Under the pieces are notes generated by a model that had not been told where the DNA came from, made no database searches, and worked only from the letters and a program-made list of their open reading frames with translations. Made by a program: the position numbers and the translations under genes. 64,000 bases of DNA, from contig NZ_JAGGCS010000011.1 in assembly GCF_022884085.1 (NCBI RefSeq), positions 64,576-128,575 of the forward strand, given 5' to 3'. Shown here one piece after another: positions 1 through 10,551 of this stretch. Position 1 is the first letter of the stretch. Each line of letters opens with the position of its first letter. The stretch is from Paenirhizobium cremeum (lineage in GTDB: Bacteria > Pseudomonadota > Alphaproteobacteria > Rhizobiales > Rhizobiaceae).

Positions 1-289
1 GCGTAAAATGCTGCGCGATACCGATATAGGTCTGCCGGCCTTCGTTCCAGCCAATGAAGCGGCTGTTGCGCGGAATGAGCATCGACTCGCCGGGGGAAAG
101 AGAAAAGCGCTCGCCGTCGATCAGATATTCTCCGCGACCCTCGAGGCATATGAGAAGGTCGTCCACGGGGTTTTCCTTGTCGATGCGCCACGTCCGCGAA
201 TGCTGCATTCGAATGGTGGCGCGTGTCAGGGTCAGGGTCAGCGCGCCGGGCGGAATACTCGACAGAATTCCACCTTCGATTTCGTCCAT
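1..289 (-). CDS. Cupin-domain transcriptional regulator, probably AraC family (truncated by window edge)
   Basis: Only the first 96 codons are inside the window; the gene runs off its left end. The visible part reads MDEIEGGILSSIPPGALTLT and continues into a cupin-like stretch (GRGEYLIDGERFSLSPGES, then LIPRNSRFIGWNEG). That is the usual sugar-sensing N-terminal half of AraC-type activators. The DNA-binding half is not visible, so a stand-alone cupin protein cannot be excluded. The start at 289 has GGGGA about 7 bases upstream; an in-frame ATG at 319 would add ten residues but has a weaker ribosome site. It is divergent from the sugar ABC operon that starts at 501 and is probably its regulator. 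That link is inferred from position only. Confidence 0.6.
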   Translation of the reverse strand, partial: MDEIEGGILSSIPPGALTLTLTRATIRMQHSRTWRIDKENPVDDLLICLEGRGEYLIDGERFSLSPGESMLIPRNSRFIGWNEGRQTYIGIAQHFT

Positions 290-500
290 CTTTTTCCCCG
301 CCTTTGTCAATTCTGTCATTCACGGTCTTTTCATAGGATAACACGAAAGCTGGTTGATAAAACCGGATGGGACGGAGGAAACGTGCATATAAGGGCATCC
401 GCATTCCTTGCCGAACAGGCACGGAAGCGGTTGGACTTCGGCTCTGGGAGGAGAGAATTTTGTACATTACCGTAGTATCTCACGGTGCCGGGAGGCAGCC
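290..500. promoter_or_regulatory. Divergent promoter region between cupin regulator and sugar ABC operon
   Basis: This 211-base gap separates two divergent genes and must hold both promoters. The only symmetric element I see is GGTTgataaAACC at 352-364, a possible operator half-site pair. I could not assign convincing -35/-10 boxes. Confidence 0.35.
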
Positions 501-1382
501 GTGAACCGCCAACGCGTGCTCGGGCTCGCTTATCTTTCGCCGTATATCGCGGGTCTCCTCGTTTTCACGGCGATCCCGTTCATGGCGTCGTTCTATATGA
601 GCTTCACGGACTACAACCTGATGAGCGCGCCGCGCTGGACGGGTTTGAAGAACTATGTGGAGCTCTTCACCGGGGACAGAACCTTTCGCCGTTCGCTTTC
701 GGTGACGCTGATCTATGTTTTCCTGACGGTGCCGCTGAAGCTCGCCTTCGCGCTCTTCGTCGCATACATCCTGAATTACCGGCTGAAGTTCATCAACTTC
801 TTCCGGACTGCATTCTATGTCCCCTCCATTCTGGGAGGCTCGATCGCGATTGCCGTGCTGTGGCGTTACGTCTTCGCGACCAACGGGCTCGTCAACATGC
901 TGCTGGCGGCGCTGGGCTTTGAGCCGGTCAACTGGTTCGGCGATCCGCAGAATGCGCTTTTCACGATCACGCTGCTCAGATGCTGGCAGTTCGGCTCGGC
1001 CATGGTGATATTCCTTGCCGCTCTACAGTCGATCGACAAGTCGCTCTACGAGGCGGCGGCGATCGACGGGGCCTCTAAGTTCCATAGCTTCATCTTCATC
1101 ACCATCCCCCTCATCACACCGGTCATCTTCTTCAACCTTGTGATGCAGATGGTCCAGGCTTTTCAGGAGTTCAACGGTCCCTACATCATCACCGGCGGCG
1201 GTCCGTTGAAGTCGACCTATCTTCTCCCGCTCTACATTTACGACGAAGCTTTCCGCCGCTTCAACATGGGTTACGCCTCGGCGATCGCCTGGGTGCTTTT
1301 CCTGATTATCATGCTGCTGACCCTCGCTGCCTTCTGGTCGTCGAAGAAATGGGTCTTCTATGCCGGCGACAAGAGGAGTTGA
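501..1382 (+). CDS. Sugar ABC transporter permease (MalF type, CUT1)
   Basis: This is an inner-membrane permease of the binding-protein-dependent transport family, 293 residues, with about six hydrophobic helices. The EAA loop that docks the ATPase is visible as EAAAIDGASKFHSFIFITIP. I chose the GTG at 501 because GGGAGG lies 5 bases upstream of it; the longer in-frame extension back to 408 has no sensible ribosome site and reads as non-coding. It is the first gene of an importer (second permease, ATPase, binding protein) followed by GH28 and GH105 enzymes. The likely cargo is therefore a pectin-derived oligosaccharide such as an oligogalacturonide. Family is certain; substrate is inferred from neighbours. 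Confidence 0.93.
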   Translation: MNRQRVLGLAYLSPYIAGLLVFTAIPFMASFYMSFTDYNLMSAPRWTGLKNYVELFTGDRTFRRSLSVTLIYVFLTVPLKLAFALFVAYILNYRLKFINFFRTAFYVPSILGGSIAIAVLWRYVFATNGLVNMLLAALGFEPVNWFGDPQNALFTITLLRCWQFGSAMVIFLAALQSIDKSLYEAAAIDGASKFHSFIFITIPLITPVIFFNLVMQMVQAFQEFNGPYIITGGGPLKSTYLLPLYIYDEAFRRFNMGYASAIAWVLFLIIMLLTLAAFWSSKKWVFYAGDKRS

Positions 1383-1385
1383 GCC

Positions 1386-2294
1386 ATGGACATGCATGCA
1401 GCGGCCTCTTCTCCGGCACAGGCTCGTTCTTCCGGCGACATGGTAAGGCGTCGCGAACGAATGCAAGGATTTTCCGCCGCCGCCCGCTATCTGCTGCTGT
1501 TCGTGGTCGGGCTTGTTATGCTCTATCCGCTGATCTGGCTGGTCGGCGCATCGTTTAAAACGAATGCGGAGATCTTTTCGAGTCCGGGTTTCTGGCCGGA
1601 AAACCCGACCGTCGACGGTTACGTGAAGGGTTGGCAAACATCCACGCCCTACACGTTCGGCCGTTTTTTCCTGAACAGTTTCCTGATCGTGCTCCCGAAG
1701 ATGGCGGGTACCGCGATTTCCTGCACGTTGGTTGCCTATGGCTTCGCGCGCTTCGACTTTCCGGGTAAGAAAATCCTGTTCGGCTCCGTCATCGCGATCC
1801 TGCTCCTGCCGAATGTGGTGACGCGCATTCCGCAGTATATTCTCTTTCGCGATCTCGGCTGGCTCGACAGTTTTCTGCCGCTGTGGGTGCCTTCCGCGCT
1901 GGCGGGCGATGCATTCTTCGTCTTCATGCTCGTGCAATTCCTCCGTTCGATCCCTCGGGATACGGAAGAGGCCGCGCGCGTCGACGGGGCGAATTCCATT
2001 CAGACGCTCGTCTATGTCGTCGTGCCGATGCTCGCGCCGGCGCTGATTTCGGTCTGCCTGTTCCAGTTCATGTGGACGATGAACGATTTTCTCGGACCGC
2101 TGATCTATCTCTCCTCGGTCGACAAATACCCGGTGAGCCTTGCGCTCAAGCTGTCGATCGACACAACCGAAGCCTTTGATTGGAACCAGATCCTGGCGAT
2201 GTCCGTGCTGACGCTGACGCCCGCGCTGGTCGTGTTCTTCATGGCTCAAAAGTATTTCATCGAAGGGATCTCCGCCGGCGGGATCAAGGGATAA
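1386..2294 (+). CDS. Sugar ABC transporter permease (MalG type, CUT1)
   Basis: This is the second membrane subunit of the importer, 302 residues, beginning 3 bases after the preceding stop. It has six hydrophobic segments and a typical EAA loop, EEAARVDGANSIQTLVYVVV, which couples to the ATPase. The hydrophilic N-terminal 35 residues before the first helix are usual for MalG-type subunits. Its partners are the MalF-type permease just upstream and the ATPase that starts two bases after its stop. The sugar-cluster setting suggests oligogalacturonide uptake, but no residue in the permease itself proves the substrate. Confidence 0.93.
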   Translation: MDMHAAASSPAQARSSGDMVRRRERMQGFSAAARYLLLFVVGLVMLYPLIWLVGASFKTNAEIFSSPGFWPENPTVDGYVKGWQTSTPYTFGRFFLNSFLIVLPKMAGTAISCTLVAYGFARFDFPGKKILFGSVIAILLLPNVVTRIPQYILFRDLGWLDSFLPLWVPSALAGDAFFVFMLVQFLRSIPRDTEEAARVDGANSIQTLVYVVVPMLAPALISVCLFQFMWTMNDFLGPLIYLSSVDKYPVSLALKLSIDTTEAFDWNQILAMSVLTLTPALVVFFMAQKYFIEGISAGGIKG

Positions 2295-2296
2295 TC

Positions 2297-3409
2297 ATGG
2301 CACGCGTTCAACTGAAAAATCTCGAGAAGGTCTATGGCGGCTTCAAGGCGGTGCACGGGATCGACCTCGATGTGGCGGAAGGCGAGTTCATGGTGCTGGT
2401 CGGTCCGTCCGGCTGCGCGAAGTCGACCACGCTGCGCATGATCGCCGGTCTCGAGGATATCTCTGGCGGCGAGATCCGCATTGGCGATCGGGTGGTCAAC
2501 GAACTGCCGCCCGGTAAGCGGTCAATTGCCATGGTGTTCCAGAACTATGCGCTTTATCCGCACATGAAGGTCCGCGGCAATCTCGCCTTCGGCCTGAGGC
2601 TCGCCGGCAAATCCAAGGCGGAGATCGCGGTGGCCACCGAAGAAGTGGCGAGGATCCTTGAGATCGAACCTTTGCTCGACCGGCTGCCCAAGCAGCTTTC
2701 CGGGGGGCAGGCCCAGCGCGTGGCGCTCGGACGCGCCCTCATCAAGAAGCCGAGTGTGTTTCTTTTCGACGAGCCTCTCTCCAATCTCGACGCCAAGCTG
2801 CGCGCGTCGATGCGGGTGCGCATCACCGATCTGCACCGGCGGCTTAAGGCAGACGGTCTTGCTTCGACCGTGGTCTACGTCACCCATGACCAGACGGAAG
2901 CGATGACCATGGGCGACCGCATCTGCGTCATGCAGGCGGGCCGCATCATGCAGGTGGCAACACCGAAGGAGCTTTACAGCCGACCCGCCAATCTTTTTGT
3001 CGCGGGCTTCATCGGCAGTCCCGAGATGAACCTGTTGGAAGGGCGGCTCGATGGCGACGGGTTCCATGGTGAGGGACAGACGCTGCCGATCGGGCCATCG
3101 CTTTCTGCCCGCATGAGCGCGCGCCCCCAGGATGCGGTGCTTGGCTTTCGTCCGCAGCATCTGAAGATCGTCTCCGGGGATGGCGTGCCGGCCTTCGATA
3201 CGCGGCTGACCAACGTCGAATTCATGGGGCACGAAGTCTACCTGCATGTCTCGCTCGGCGGCCGGCAGCTTGTTGCCGTCGTCGGAGCCGACGAGTTCGA
3301 GGCGACAAGCCGCGCTGACGACCGCATCCGGATGAGGCCCGATGCGGAGTGGATGTATGTGTTCGACCGTGGGAGCGGTCAGAACGTTTCGCTGGGCGCA
3401 AATGCCTGA
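2297..3409 (+). CDS. Sugar ABC transporter ATP-binding protein (UgpC/MsmK type)
   Basis: This 370-residue cytoplasmic ATPase should power the two permeases. It shows Walker A at residues 36-44 (GPSGCAKST), the Q-loop (MVFQNYALYPH), the signature LSGGQAQRVALGRAL, Walker B with FLFDEPLSNLD, and the switch histidine in VTHDQTEA. A C-terminal regulatory TOBE-type domain follows (about residues 240-370). The fifth Walker A glycine (GxxGxGKST) is alanine here, a conservative change. The start at 2297 is the ATG two bases after the upstream stop; the reading frame is open further upstream, but that part overlaps the permease gene. Confidence 0.93.
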   Translation: MARVQLKNLEKVYGGFKAVHGIDLDVAEGEFMVLVGPSGCAKSTTLRMIAGLEDISGGEIRIGDRVVNELPPGKRSIAMVFQNYALYPHMKVRGNLAFGLRLAGKSKAEIAVATEEVARILEIEPLLDRLPKQLSGGQAQRVALGRALIKKPSVFLFDEPLSNLDAKLRASMRVRITDLHRRLKADGLASTVVYVTHDQTEAMTMGDRICVMQAGRIMQVATPKELYSRPANLFVAGFIGSPEMNLLEGRLDGDGFHGEGQTLPIGPSLSARMSARPQDAVLGFRPQHLKIVSGDGVPAFDTRLTNVEFMGHEVYLHVSLGGRQLVAVVGADEFEATSRADDRIRMRPDAEWMYVFDRGSGQNVSLGANA

Positions 3410-3426
3410 CCTTGAGGGAGGAAGAC

Positions 3427-4686
3427 ATGAAACGACTGATGACGACAGCGGCCCTGATTGCCGCAACGGCGCTTTCAGGCACTGCGCGTGCCGAAAACCT
3501 TCGTATGTCCTGGTGGGGAGGGGAGAGCCGCCACGTGGCAACGCAGAAGGCGCTGGAAGCCTGCGGGGCGAAACACGGCCATAAGATTGCCGCTGAATTC
3601 ACCGGTTTCGACGGTTACCTCGAAAAGCTTACGACCCAGATGGCGGGTGGAACGGAGGCGGACATCATTCAGGTCAACTGGCCGTGGTTGCCGCTCTTCT
3701 CGCGTGATGGAACCGGTTTTGCCGATCTCAAGAGCCTTTCGGCGCTGGACCTTGGCCAATGGTCCCCTGAGGCGTTGGCAACCACGACCATCGGCGGCAA
3801 GATCAATGGTATCCCGGTTTCGACGACCGGCCGGGTCTTTTTCTTCAATACGACGACATTCGACAAGATCGGCGTCGCAGTGCCGAAGTCGTGGGACGAA
3901 CTGATGGCCGTCTCTCCCGTCATCAAGGAAAAGCTCGGAGCCGATGCCTTTCCCTTCAACGCGGTCAAGGAAACCGCGCAGCTTCTGGTGACGCTCGCTG
4001 TCGTCCAGAAGACCGGCAAGGATATGGTCGATCCGTCGATCAACCGGGTCGCCTGGACGCCGCAAGAACTGGCCGCCGGCATCGAATTCTACGGGCAGTT
4101 CGTCAAGACGGGGACGGTGCAGTCCATCGAAAAGGAAGCGGGCGAGGGCAGCGTCAACCTCTTTGAAAAGCCGGCATGGGCAGACGGCAGGATTGCCGGG
4201 TCCTATGAATGGGATTCGACCTATTCGAAATATGCCGATCCCCTGAAAGACGGGCAGAAGCTCGAACCGCGGCCGATGATCCGTTTCGCCGATGCTGTGA
4301 CGGACGGGGTTTATCGGCGTCCCTCCATGGTGTTTTCCATCTCACGGAATTCCAAGCATCCCGAGGCTGCCGCACAGATCCTCAACTGCCTGCTGAACGA
4401 GCCCGAGGGTATCGCAGCGCTTGGCGACAGCCGCGGCCTGCCCGCTTCCCGGATCGCGGCGGAGATGCTCGCCAAAGCCGGCAAGGTCGATGCCAATGTT
4501 AAGGCGGCGAACGATATCGTCATCGCCGCGAGTGGCCCTTCGGTCTCGCCCTTCAACGAGCATCCGCAGGTGCGTTCCAACTTCATCGATACGCTGGAGG
4601 AGTATGGCTACGGCATGTTGTCCGCCGACGAGGCCGCCACGCAGATCATCGACGGCACGAACGACGTGCTGAAGACTTTCGATTAA
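3427..4686 (+). CDS. Extracellular sugar-binding protein of ABC importer
   Basis: This 419-residue protein is a family 1-type solute-binding protein. It has a Sec signal peptide ([20 protein letters not shown], cleavage near ARA-EN at about residue 22). The mature part opens with [19 protein letters not shown], the standard first strand and helix of this fold. The start at 3427 has GGGAGG upstream. It should act in the periplasm, handing sugar to the permease pair. The next gene is a GH28 hydrolase, which supports a pectin fragment as ligand; I infer that from context, since binding-protein sequence rarely gives specificity. Confidence 0.92.
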   Translation: MKRLMTTAALIAATALSGTARAENLRMSWWGGESRHVATQKALEACGAKHGHKIAAEFTGFDGYLEKLTTQMAGGTEADIIQVNWPWLPLFSRDGTGFADLKSLSALDLGQWSPEALATTTIGGKINGIPVSTTGRVFFFNTTTFDKIGVAVPKSWDELMAVSPVIKEKLGADAFPFNAVKETAQLLVTLAVVQKTGKDMVDPSINRVAWTPQELAAGIEFYGQFVKTGTVQSIEKEAGEGSVNLFEKPAWADGRIAGSYEWDSTYSKYADPLKDGQKLEPRPMIRFADAVTDGVYRRPSMVFSISRNSKHPEAAAQILNCLLNEPEGIAALGDSRGLPASRIAAEMLAKAGKVDANVKAANDIVIAASGPSVSPFNEHPQVRSNFIDTLEEYGYGMLSADEAATQIIDGTNDVLKTFD

Positions 4687-4694
4687 CCCTGGCC

Positions 4695-4718
4695 GCCCGG
4701 CGGAATGCCCCGCCGGGC
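4695..4718 (+). other. Intergenic hairpin between binding protein and GH28 genes
   Basis: The arms GCCCGGCGG (4695-4703) and CCGCCGGGC (4710-4718) form a perfect 9-base stem with a 6-base loop. No run of T follows, so it is more likely to stabilise the 3' end of the binding-protein message or attenuate than to be a full terminator. Confidence 0.5.
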
Positions 4719-4729
4719 ATCAATGGAAC

Positions 4730-6295
4730 ATGACCATGCTGAATGCCATCGCGGTCTCCGCGCGGGACGCTGCCGTTCGTCTTCAGTGGCCCGGCGCCCG
4801 CTATCATCTCGAAACACCGGTTCCCTGGCGGTTGACGGCGCCCGGCACGGCGACCGCGGCGCGTGAAGGCCTTGCGGAGAAAGTGGTGCTGGTGCTTCAC
4901 GATCTCGATCCGGCCACAGACTGGCGGCTTGAGGTGGCAGGGTTTCCACCGCTCACGTTCCGTACGAGAGATTGCGGAGGATTGTTCCGGCCGTCCGGGC
5001 TCGTTGCCGATGAAGGGCACGCTGCCGCGGGGAATGCTCGTATCCTTGCGGAAGCCGTGGCGAAATTGCCGGAAAACGGAACGATCGAGCTCGGGCAGGG
5101 CCGCTTTTTCTCCATGCCGCTGGCGTTGCGGTCAATGATGGTGTTCAGGCTTGCCGAGGGATCGCAACTGCTTGCTCCATCCTCTCGTCTAGGCTGGCCG
5201 ATCCTGCCCGCGCGGGATGCGGCCGGACATATGCTCGGCTCCTGGGAAGGCCTGCCCGAGGCGTGTTTTGCCGCACCCGTTCATGCCATCGGTGCGCGAG
5301 AACTTACGATCGCCGGACCGGGCCTCCTCGATGGTGGCGGTGATCGGGGCGACTGGTGGACATGGCCCAAGGGGACCCGGGATGGCGCGCGCCGGCCCCG
5401 CGGCCTGCATCTGGTAAATTGCGAGGCTGTCCTGCTGCTCGGCTTTTCCATCCGCAACGCACCCTCCTGGACCATTCATCCGCAGGGATGCAGCCGTCTG
5501 ACGGCCGTCGGACTTCACATCATGGCGCCGCATGACAGTCCCAACACGGACGGCTTCGATCCCGAAATGTGTGAGGACGTGCTGCTGGAGGGCATCCGCT
5601 TCTCGGTCGGTGACGATTGTATCGCCATCAAGGCTGGCAAGCGAGGCCCGGACGGCAACGACGATCATCTTCGTCCGACCCGCGGAGTTGTGGTGCGGCA
5701 TTGCCTGATGGAGCGCGGGCATGGCGGCGTGGTCATCGGTTCGGAGATGAGCGGCGGTGTCGAAAATGTCACGGTCGATGCCTGCGAAATGGTCGGTACG
5801 GACCGAGGGCTTCGGCTGAAAACCCGGCGGGGCCGGGGCGGTTTTGTCCGCAATATTGTTTTTCATAACGTGGCCATGCGTGATGTCGAAACGGCCATCT
5901 CCGCAAATGCCTTCTATCACTGCGATGCGGATGGCAGGGACGACTGGGTGCAAAGCCGCAGAACAGCGACTGTCGGAGCCGGGACGCCGCATATCCGGGG
6001 AATAGAGATCCGCGACGTCGCGATATCCGGCCTCTCCCACGCCGCCGCGGTTTTCCTCGGACTGCCCGAGGCGCCGCTTGCCGAGATTCGAATCGACAAC
6101 CTGCATGTTGAAAGTTTCCGCGAGGAGGCGACCCCGACACCGCCGGTCATGGCCGAACATATCCGGCCGATGCGGCATGAGGGTGTCCTTGCTGAAAACG
6201 CCGATGTGACCCTTGGGCATGTCGTCGGCGTCGAAATGTCTCCCCTTTCCATCACAGCCACGCCTCTGGCCGAGCGTTCGACGGAGCCATCATGA
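4730..6295 (+). CDS. Glycoside hydrolase family 28 (polygalacturonase-like), probably cytoplasmic
   Basis: This 521-residue enzyme hydrolyses galacturonan-type links. All four GH28 signature blocks are present: NTD (residues 272-274, in [14 protein letters not shown]), DD (295-296, in [11 protein letters not shown]), GHG (330-332, in [14 protein letters not shown]) and RLK (362-364) in place of the common RIK. The three Asp of the NTD/DD blocks are the known catalytic set. Residues 1-85 look like a small beta domain in front of the beta-helix. There is no signal peptide, so it probably works in the cytoplasm on imported oligomers, as exo-polygalacturonases of Gram-negative cells do. ATG 4736 is an alternative start. 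It overlaps the GH105 gene by four bases. Confidence 0.9.
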   Translation: MTMLNAIAVSARDAAVRLQWPGARYHLETPVPWRLTAPGTATAAREGLAEKVVLVLHDLDPATDWRLEVAGFPPLTFRTRDCGGLFRPSGLVADEGHAAAGNARILAEAVAKLPENGTIELGQGRFFSMPLALRSMMVFRLAEGSQLLAPSSRLGWPILPARDAAGHMLGSWEGLPEACFAAPVHAIGARELTIAGPGLLDGGGDRGDWWTWPKGTRDGARRPRGLHLVNCEAVLLLGFSIRNAPSWTIHPQGCSRLTAVGLHIMAPHDSPNTDGFDPEMCEDVLLEGIRFSVGDDCIAIKAGKRGPDGNDDHLRPTRGVVVRHCLMERGHGGVVIGSEMSGGVENVTVDACEMVGTDRGLRLKTRRGRGGFVRNIVFHNVAMRDVETAISANAFYHCDADGRDDWVQSRRTATVGAGTPHIRGIEIRDVAISGLSHAAAVFLGLPEAPLAEIRIDNLHVESFREEATPTPPVMAEHIRPMRHEGVLAENADVTLGHVVGVEMSPLSITATPLAERSTEPS

Positions 6296-7353
6296 GCGTA
6301 TTCGACTATTTCGACCGTTATTGCCGCCGCTATCGGCACTACAAGGGCGGCGCGTGGTGCTACGAGGATGGCTGCATCTATCGCGGTCTGGTCCTGTTGC
6401 ATGAGGCGACAGGCGAGGACCGCTGGCTGGATCATCTTCTGCGTCTGACACAGTCGCAGATTTCGGCGGATGGCGGATTGGCCGGCTATTCGCCGGATGA
6501 GTTCAACATCGACAACGTCATGGCCGGGCGCTGCCTTTTTCACCTCGATGCGGTGACCGGAGACCCCCGCTATATGGTTGCCGCCCGTAGTCTTGCAGGC
6601 CAGCTTTCGAGACATCCGCGGATCTCTGCCGGCAACTACTGGCACAAGAAGGTCTATCCCCATCAGGTCTGGCTGGATGGACTCTACATGGCCCTGCCTT
6701 TCCAGATCGAATACGGTCAGCGCATGGGGGACGCAGGCCTGATTGAAGATGCGATCAGGCAGTTGCTCTCGGCCCTTGCACTGACACGATCCGGCATTTT
6801 CTACGTGCACGGCTATGACGATGCCCGCCAGCAGCCCTGGGCCGACCGGACCACGGGGCGCTCGCCTGCCGTATGGGCCCGTGCCATCGGATGGCTGGCG
6901 ATGGCGCTCGTCGATTCCTCTGCGTTGACGGCTGATCCGCGTCTTGCTCCGCCGACATCATCGCTCATGGCGGCAATAGCCCGGGAGGCCGAAGCTTCCG
7001 GGCTGTGGAAGCAGGTGCTTTGCGTGCCGGATCTTTCCGGCAACTACGAGGAAAGTTCTGCTTCCGCCATGCTGGGTTACGCCCTTCTCTTCGCCGGTCG
7101 GCAGGGGCTTGGAGATTTCGCGCCGGCGGGCAGAAAAGCCTATGATCGCCTCATCGCGGAGCGATTGTATGCTGACGCTGAAGGAGAAATACGTTTCGGA
7201 GGGATTTGTCGGGTCGCCGGCCTCGGGAGCTGGAGCGGCGGGCCTTATCGAGACGGCACGCCCGCCTATTATCTCACGGAGGATGTGGTGACGGATGATG
7301 CAAAAGGCGTCGGTCCCCTGATGATGGCTGCGGCGGAAGCGTTGCTCGGCTGA
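6292..7353 (+). CDS. Glycoside hydrolase family 105, unsaturated galacturonyl/rhamnogalacturonyl hydrolase
   Basis: This 353-residue (alpha/alpha)6-barrel enzyme removes the unsaturated uronic acid from the non-reducing end of pectin lyase products by hydrating the double bond. The catalytic aspartate of YteR/YesR enzymes corresponds to D129 in [12 protein letters not shown]74 in [10 protein letters not shown] matches the second conserved acid. No signal peptide is present, so the enzyme is cytoplasmic. It overlaps the GH28 gene by ATGA and is the last gene before a terminator. Whether it prefers galacturonan or rhamnogalacturonan fragments cannot be told from sequence alone. Confidence 0.9.
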   Translation: MSVFDYFDRYCRRYRHYKGGAWCYEDGCIYRGLVLLHEATGEDRWLDHLLRLTQSQISADGGLAGYSPDEFNIDNVMAGRCLFHLDAVTGDPRYMVAARSLAGQLSRHPRISAGNYWHKKVYPHQVWLDGLYMALPFQIEYGQRMGDAGLIEDAIRQLLSALALTRSGIFYVHGYDDARQQPWADRTTGRSPAVWARAIGWLAMALVDSSALTADPRLAPPTSSLMAAIAREAEASGLWKQVLCVPDLSGNYEESSASAMLGYALLFAGRQGLGDFAPAGRKAYDRLIAERLYADAEGEIRFGGICRVAGLGSWSGGPYRDGTPAYYLTEDVVTDDAKGVGPLMMAAAEALLG

Positions 7354-7384
7354 GGGATCGCCGGAGGAGATGGAAATCGTTCGG

Positions 7385-7410
7385 GCCGGCGCGCGACGCG
7401 CCGGCTTTCG
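7385..7410 (+). terminator. Rho-independent-like terminator after GH105
   Basis: The perfect stem GCCGGCGCG (7385-7393) / CGCGCCGGC (7397-7405) with loop CGA is followed by TTTC. It separates the ABC/hydrolase unit from the kdgD unit. Confidence 0.6.
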
Positions 7411-7450
7411 GCATTCTGGCGAGGGCTTTTCTCTCCTGCGTACCTGATGA

Positions 7451-8456
<1,006 letters not shown>

Positions 8457-8458
8457 CC

Positions 8459-9595
8459 ATGAAGATCGCCGAGGTCCGCACACATCTTCTGGAGCATAAG
8501 CTGGCGGTGCCGTTCCAGAGTGCATCGATGCGTTTCGACCGGCGTGTGCACATCCTCGTTGAAATTGTCTGCGACGACGGCACCGTGGGGTGGGGCGAAT
8601 GCCTCGGGCCAGCGCGGCCCAATGCGGCCGTCGTTGCCGCCTACGCGCCCTGGCTGGTGGGCGCCAATCCGCTGGAGACCGAAAAGCTCTGGGCTGTCCT
8701 TTATAATGCGCTGCGGGACCAGGGGCAACGTGGGCTTGCCGTCACGGCGCTGTCGGGGATCGATATCGCGCTGTGGGACATCAAGGGCAAACATCTCGGC
8801 CAGCCGGTTTCCATGCTGCTTGGCGGTCGTTTCCGCGAAACGGTGCGGGCCTATGCCACCGGCAGCTTCAAGCGCGACGGGGTCGATCGCGCGGAAGACA
8901 ACGCTTCCGACATCGCGCTCTACCGCTCGCAAGGCTTTCATGCCTCCAAGATCAAGGTTGGCTTCGGCATCGAGGAGGACCTGCGTGTCATCAGGGCGGC
9001 GCGGGAGGCGGCAGGGTCGGAGATGCGGCTGATGGCCGATGCCAACCACGGCTACGGCGTGCTGGAGGCGGTTGAATTCGGCCGCCGTGCCGCGGAATAC
9101 GGCCTCGACTGGTTCGAGGAACCGGTGGTGCCGGAGCAACTCGCCGCCTATCGCGAGGTACGCGCCCGGCAGCCGTTGCCGGTCGCCGGTGGCGAAACCT
9201 GGCATAGCCGCTGGGGCATGAAGGAGCCGATCGAGACCCGTTCCATCGATATCGTGCAGCCGGACCTCGCTGGCGTTGGTGGGTTTACGGAGGCAAAGCG
9301 GGTGGCCGATCTTGCTGCTCTTCATGGCGTGCGGGTCGTACCGCATGTCTGGGGAACGGCGGTTCATATCGCCGCGGCGCTGCAGTTCATCGCGGCAATG
9401 GTGCCTGATCCCGTGCGTGTCAATCCGGTCGGGCCGATCCTTGAATTCGACCGAACCGACAATCCTTTCCGGCAAGCGGTGGTGAAAGCTCCCATCGAAC
9501 ATCAGAACGGGGTCGTCGCGATTCCGAACGGGCCGGGCCTGGGGATCGAGATCAATCGCGATGCACTCTCCGAATTCCGCATGAGGGACGGCTGA
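8459..9595 (+). CDS. gci: D-galactarolactone cycloisomerase (enolase superfamily)
   Basis: This 378-residue MR/MLE-type enzyme opens galactaro-1,4-lactone to 3-deoxy-2-keto-hexarate. Its catalytic set is easy to place: KIK (K164 and K166), metal ligands D194 (MADAN), E220 (WFEEP) and E246 (AGGETWH), and H296 (VVPHVWG). These positions agree with what I recall of the A. tumefaciens enzyme Gci. The gene lies between kdgD and gli, the same order as in Agrobacterium, which makes the specific assignment much stronger than the superfamily alone. It overlaps gli by one base (TGATG). Divalent metal is required by known family members. Confidence 0.92.
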   Translation: MKIAEVRTHLLEHKLAVPFQSASMRFDRRVHILVEIVCDDGTVGWGECLGPARPNAAVVAAYAPWLVGANPLETEKLWAVLYNALRDQGQRGLAVTALSGIDIALWDIKGKHLGQPVSMLLGGRFRETVRAYATGSFKRDGVDRAEDNASDIALYRSQGFHASKIKVGFGIEEDLRVIRAAREAAGSEMRLMADANHGYGVLEAVEFGRRAAEYGLDWFEEPVVPEQLAAYREVRARQPLPVAGGETWHSRWGMKEPIETRSIDIVQPDLAGVGGFTEAKRVADLAALHGVRVVPHVWGTAVHIAAALQFIAAMVPDPVRVNPVGPILEFDRTDNPFRQAVVKAPIEHQNGVVAIPNGPGLGIEINRDALSEFRMRDG

Positions 9596-10479
9596 TGACG
9601 CTGGTGCGCACGCTCACGGGACGAGAACCGCAGATTACCCTGCCCAGGGGAGCCGTCGATACGCAGATGCATGCCTATATGCCGGGGTTCGAGCCGCGCG
9701 CAGGTGGGCCGGGTTTGCCGATCGGGGCTCTTCCGACGCCTGCGGAATACCGGCGCGTCATGACCTGGCTTGGCATCGACAGGGTGATCGTTACGCAAGG
9801 CAACGCGCATCAGCGTGACAATGCCAACCTTCTCGCCTGCGTTGAGGCCCTGGGAGATATCGCCTGGGGGGTCGGCGTCGCCGATGGGCAGACCAGCGAA
9901 ACGGAACTCGACCGGCTCGCCGCGTCGCGCGTGGTCGGATTGCGCATCATGGACCTGCCGGGCGGCGCCATCGGCCTTTCGAAGCTGGAGGAGGTCGATG
10001 CGATCGCGGCAAGCCGCAACTGGATGGTCGCCGTCCAGTTCGATGGCAGCAACATTCTCGAATACGAGGCGCGGCTTTCGAAGATCAGGTCGCGCTGGGT
10101 CCTCGACCATCACGGCAAGTTCTTCTGCGGAGTGACCGTGGACAGTGCCCAGGTGGCGGCCGCCCGGCGTCTGATCGACCGGGGAAACTGCTGGTTCAAG
10201 TTCGCCGGAGCTTACGAATCCTCGAAGAGCGGTGGCCCCGATTACGCCGATGTGGCGGCGGTTGCACGCATGATGGCGGAACATGCGCCCGAGCGGATCG
10301 TCTGGGGTACGAACTGGCCGCACAATCTGGCGCGCGAACAGGCCGATTATCCTGACGATGCGGCGCTGACAGATACCGTCCTTGGCTGGATGGCCGACGA
10401 ACCTGCCCGGCAACTTGCCTTGGTGGATAATCCGGAGGCGCTGTTTGCGCTTCCGGCATTCAGTGACGGGAGCGACTGA
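9595..10479 (+). CDS. gli: D-galactarolactone isomerase (amidohydrolase superfamily)
   Basis: This 294-residue protein converts galactaro-1,5-lactone, the product of uronate dehydrogenase, to the 1,4-lactone used by Gci. The N-terminal motif GAVDTQMHAYMPGF carries Q24 where metal-dependent relatives keep a histidine, as in the Agrobacterium GLI, which is a metal-free member. Further typical blocks are ITQGNAHQRDNANLLA, VQFDG, LDHHGKFF, WFKFAGAYESS and WGTNWPHN. It is the third gene of the galactarate unit and is followed by the TRAP transporter genes after 72 bases. The assignment rests on residue pattern plus gene order. Confidence 0.9.
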   Translation: MTLVRTLTGREPQITLPRGAVDTQMHAYMPGFEPRAGGPGLPIGALPTPAEYRRVMTWLGIDRVIVTQGNAHQRDNANLLACVEALGDIAWGVGVADGQTSETELDRLAASRVVGLRIMDLPGGAIGLSKLEEVDAIAASRNWMVAVQFDGSNILEYEARLSKIRSRWVLDHHGKFFCGVTVDSAQVAAARRLIDRGNCWFKFAGAYESSKSGGPDYADVAAVARMMAEHAPERIVWGTNWPHNLAREQADYPDDAALTDTVLGWMADEPARQLALVDNPEALFALPAFSDGSD

Positions 10480-10551
10480 CGATCCTGGCTGCTGCTCGCC
10501 GCGACGGGAGGTTGCGGGGCGGCGATTTTCAGAAAAGAGGAGGAGGAAGAC

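Noticed and set aside
1023..2249. Minus-strand open frame opposite the two sugar permeases
   Set aside because: Shadow of two intact permease genes; no recognisable protein pattern.
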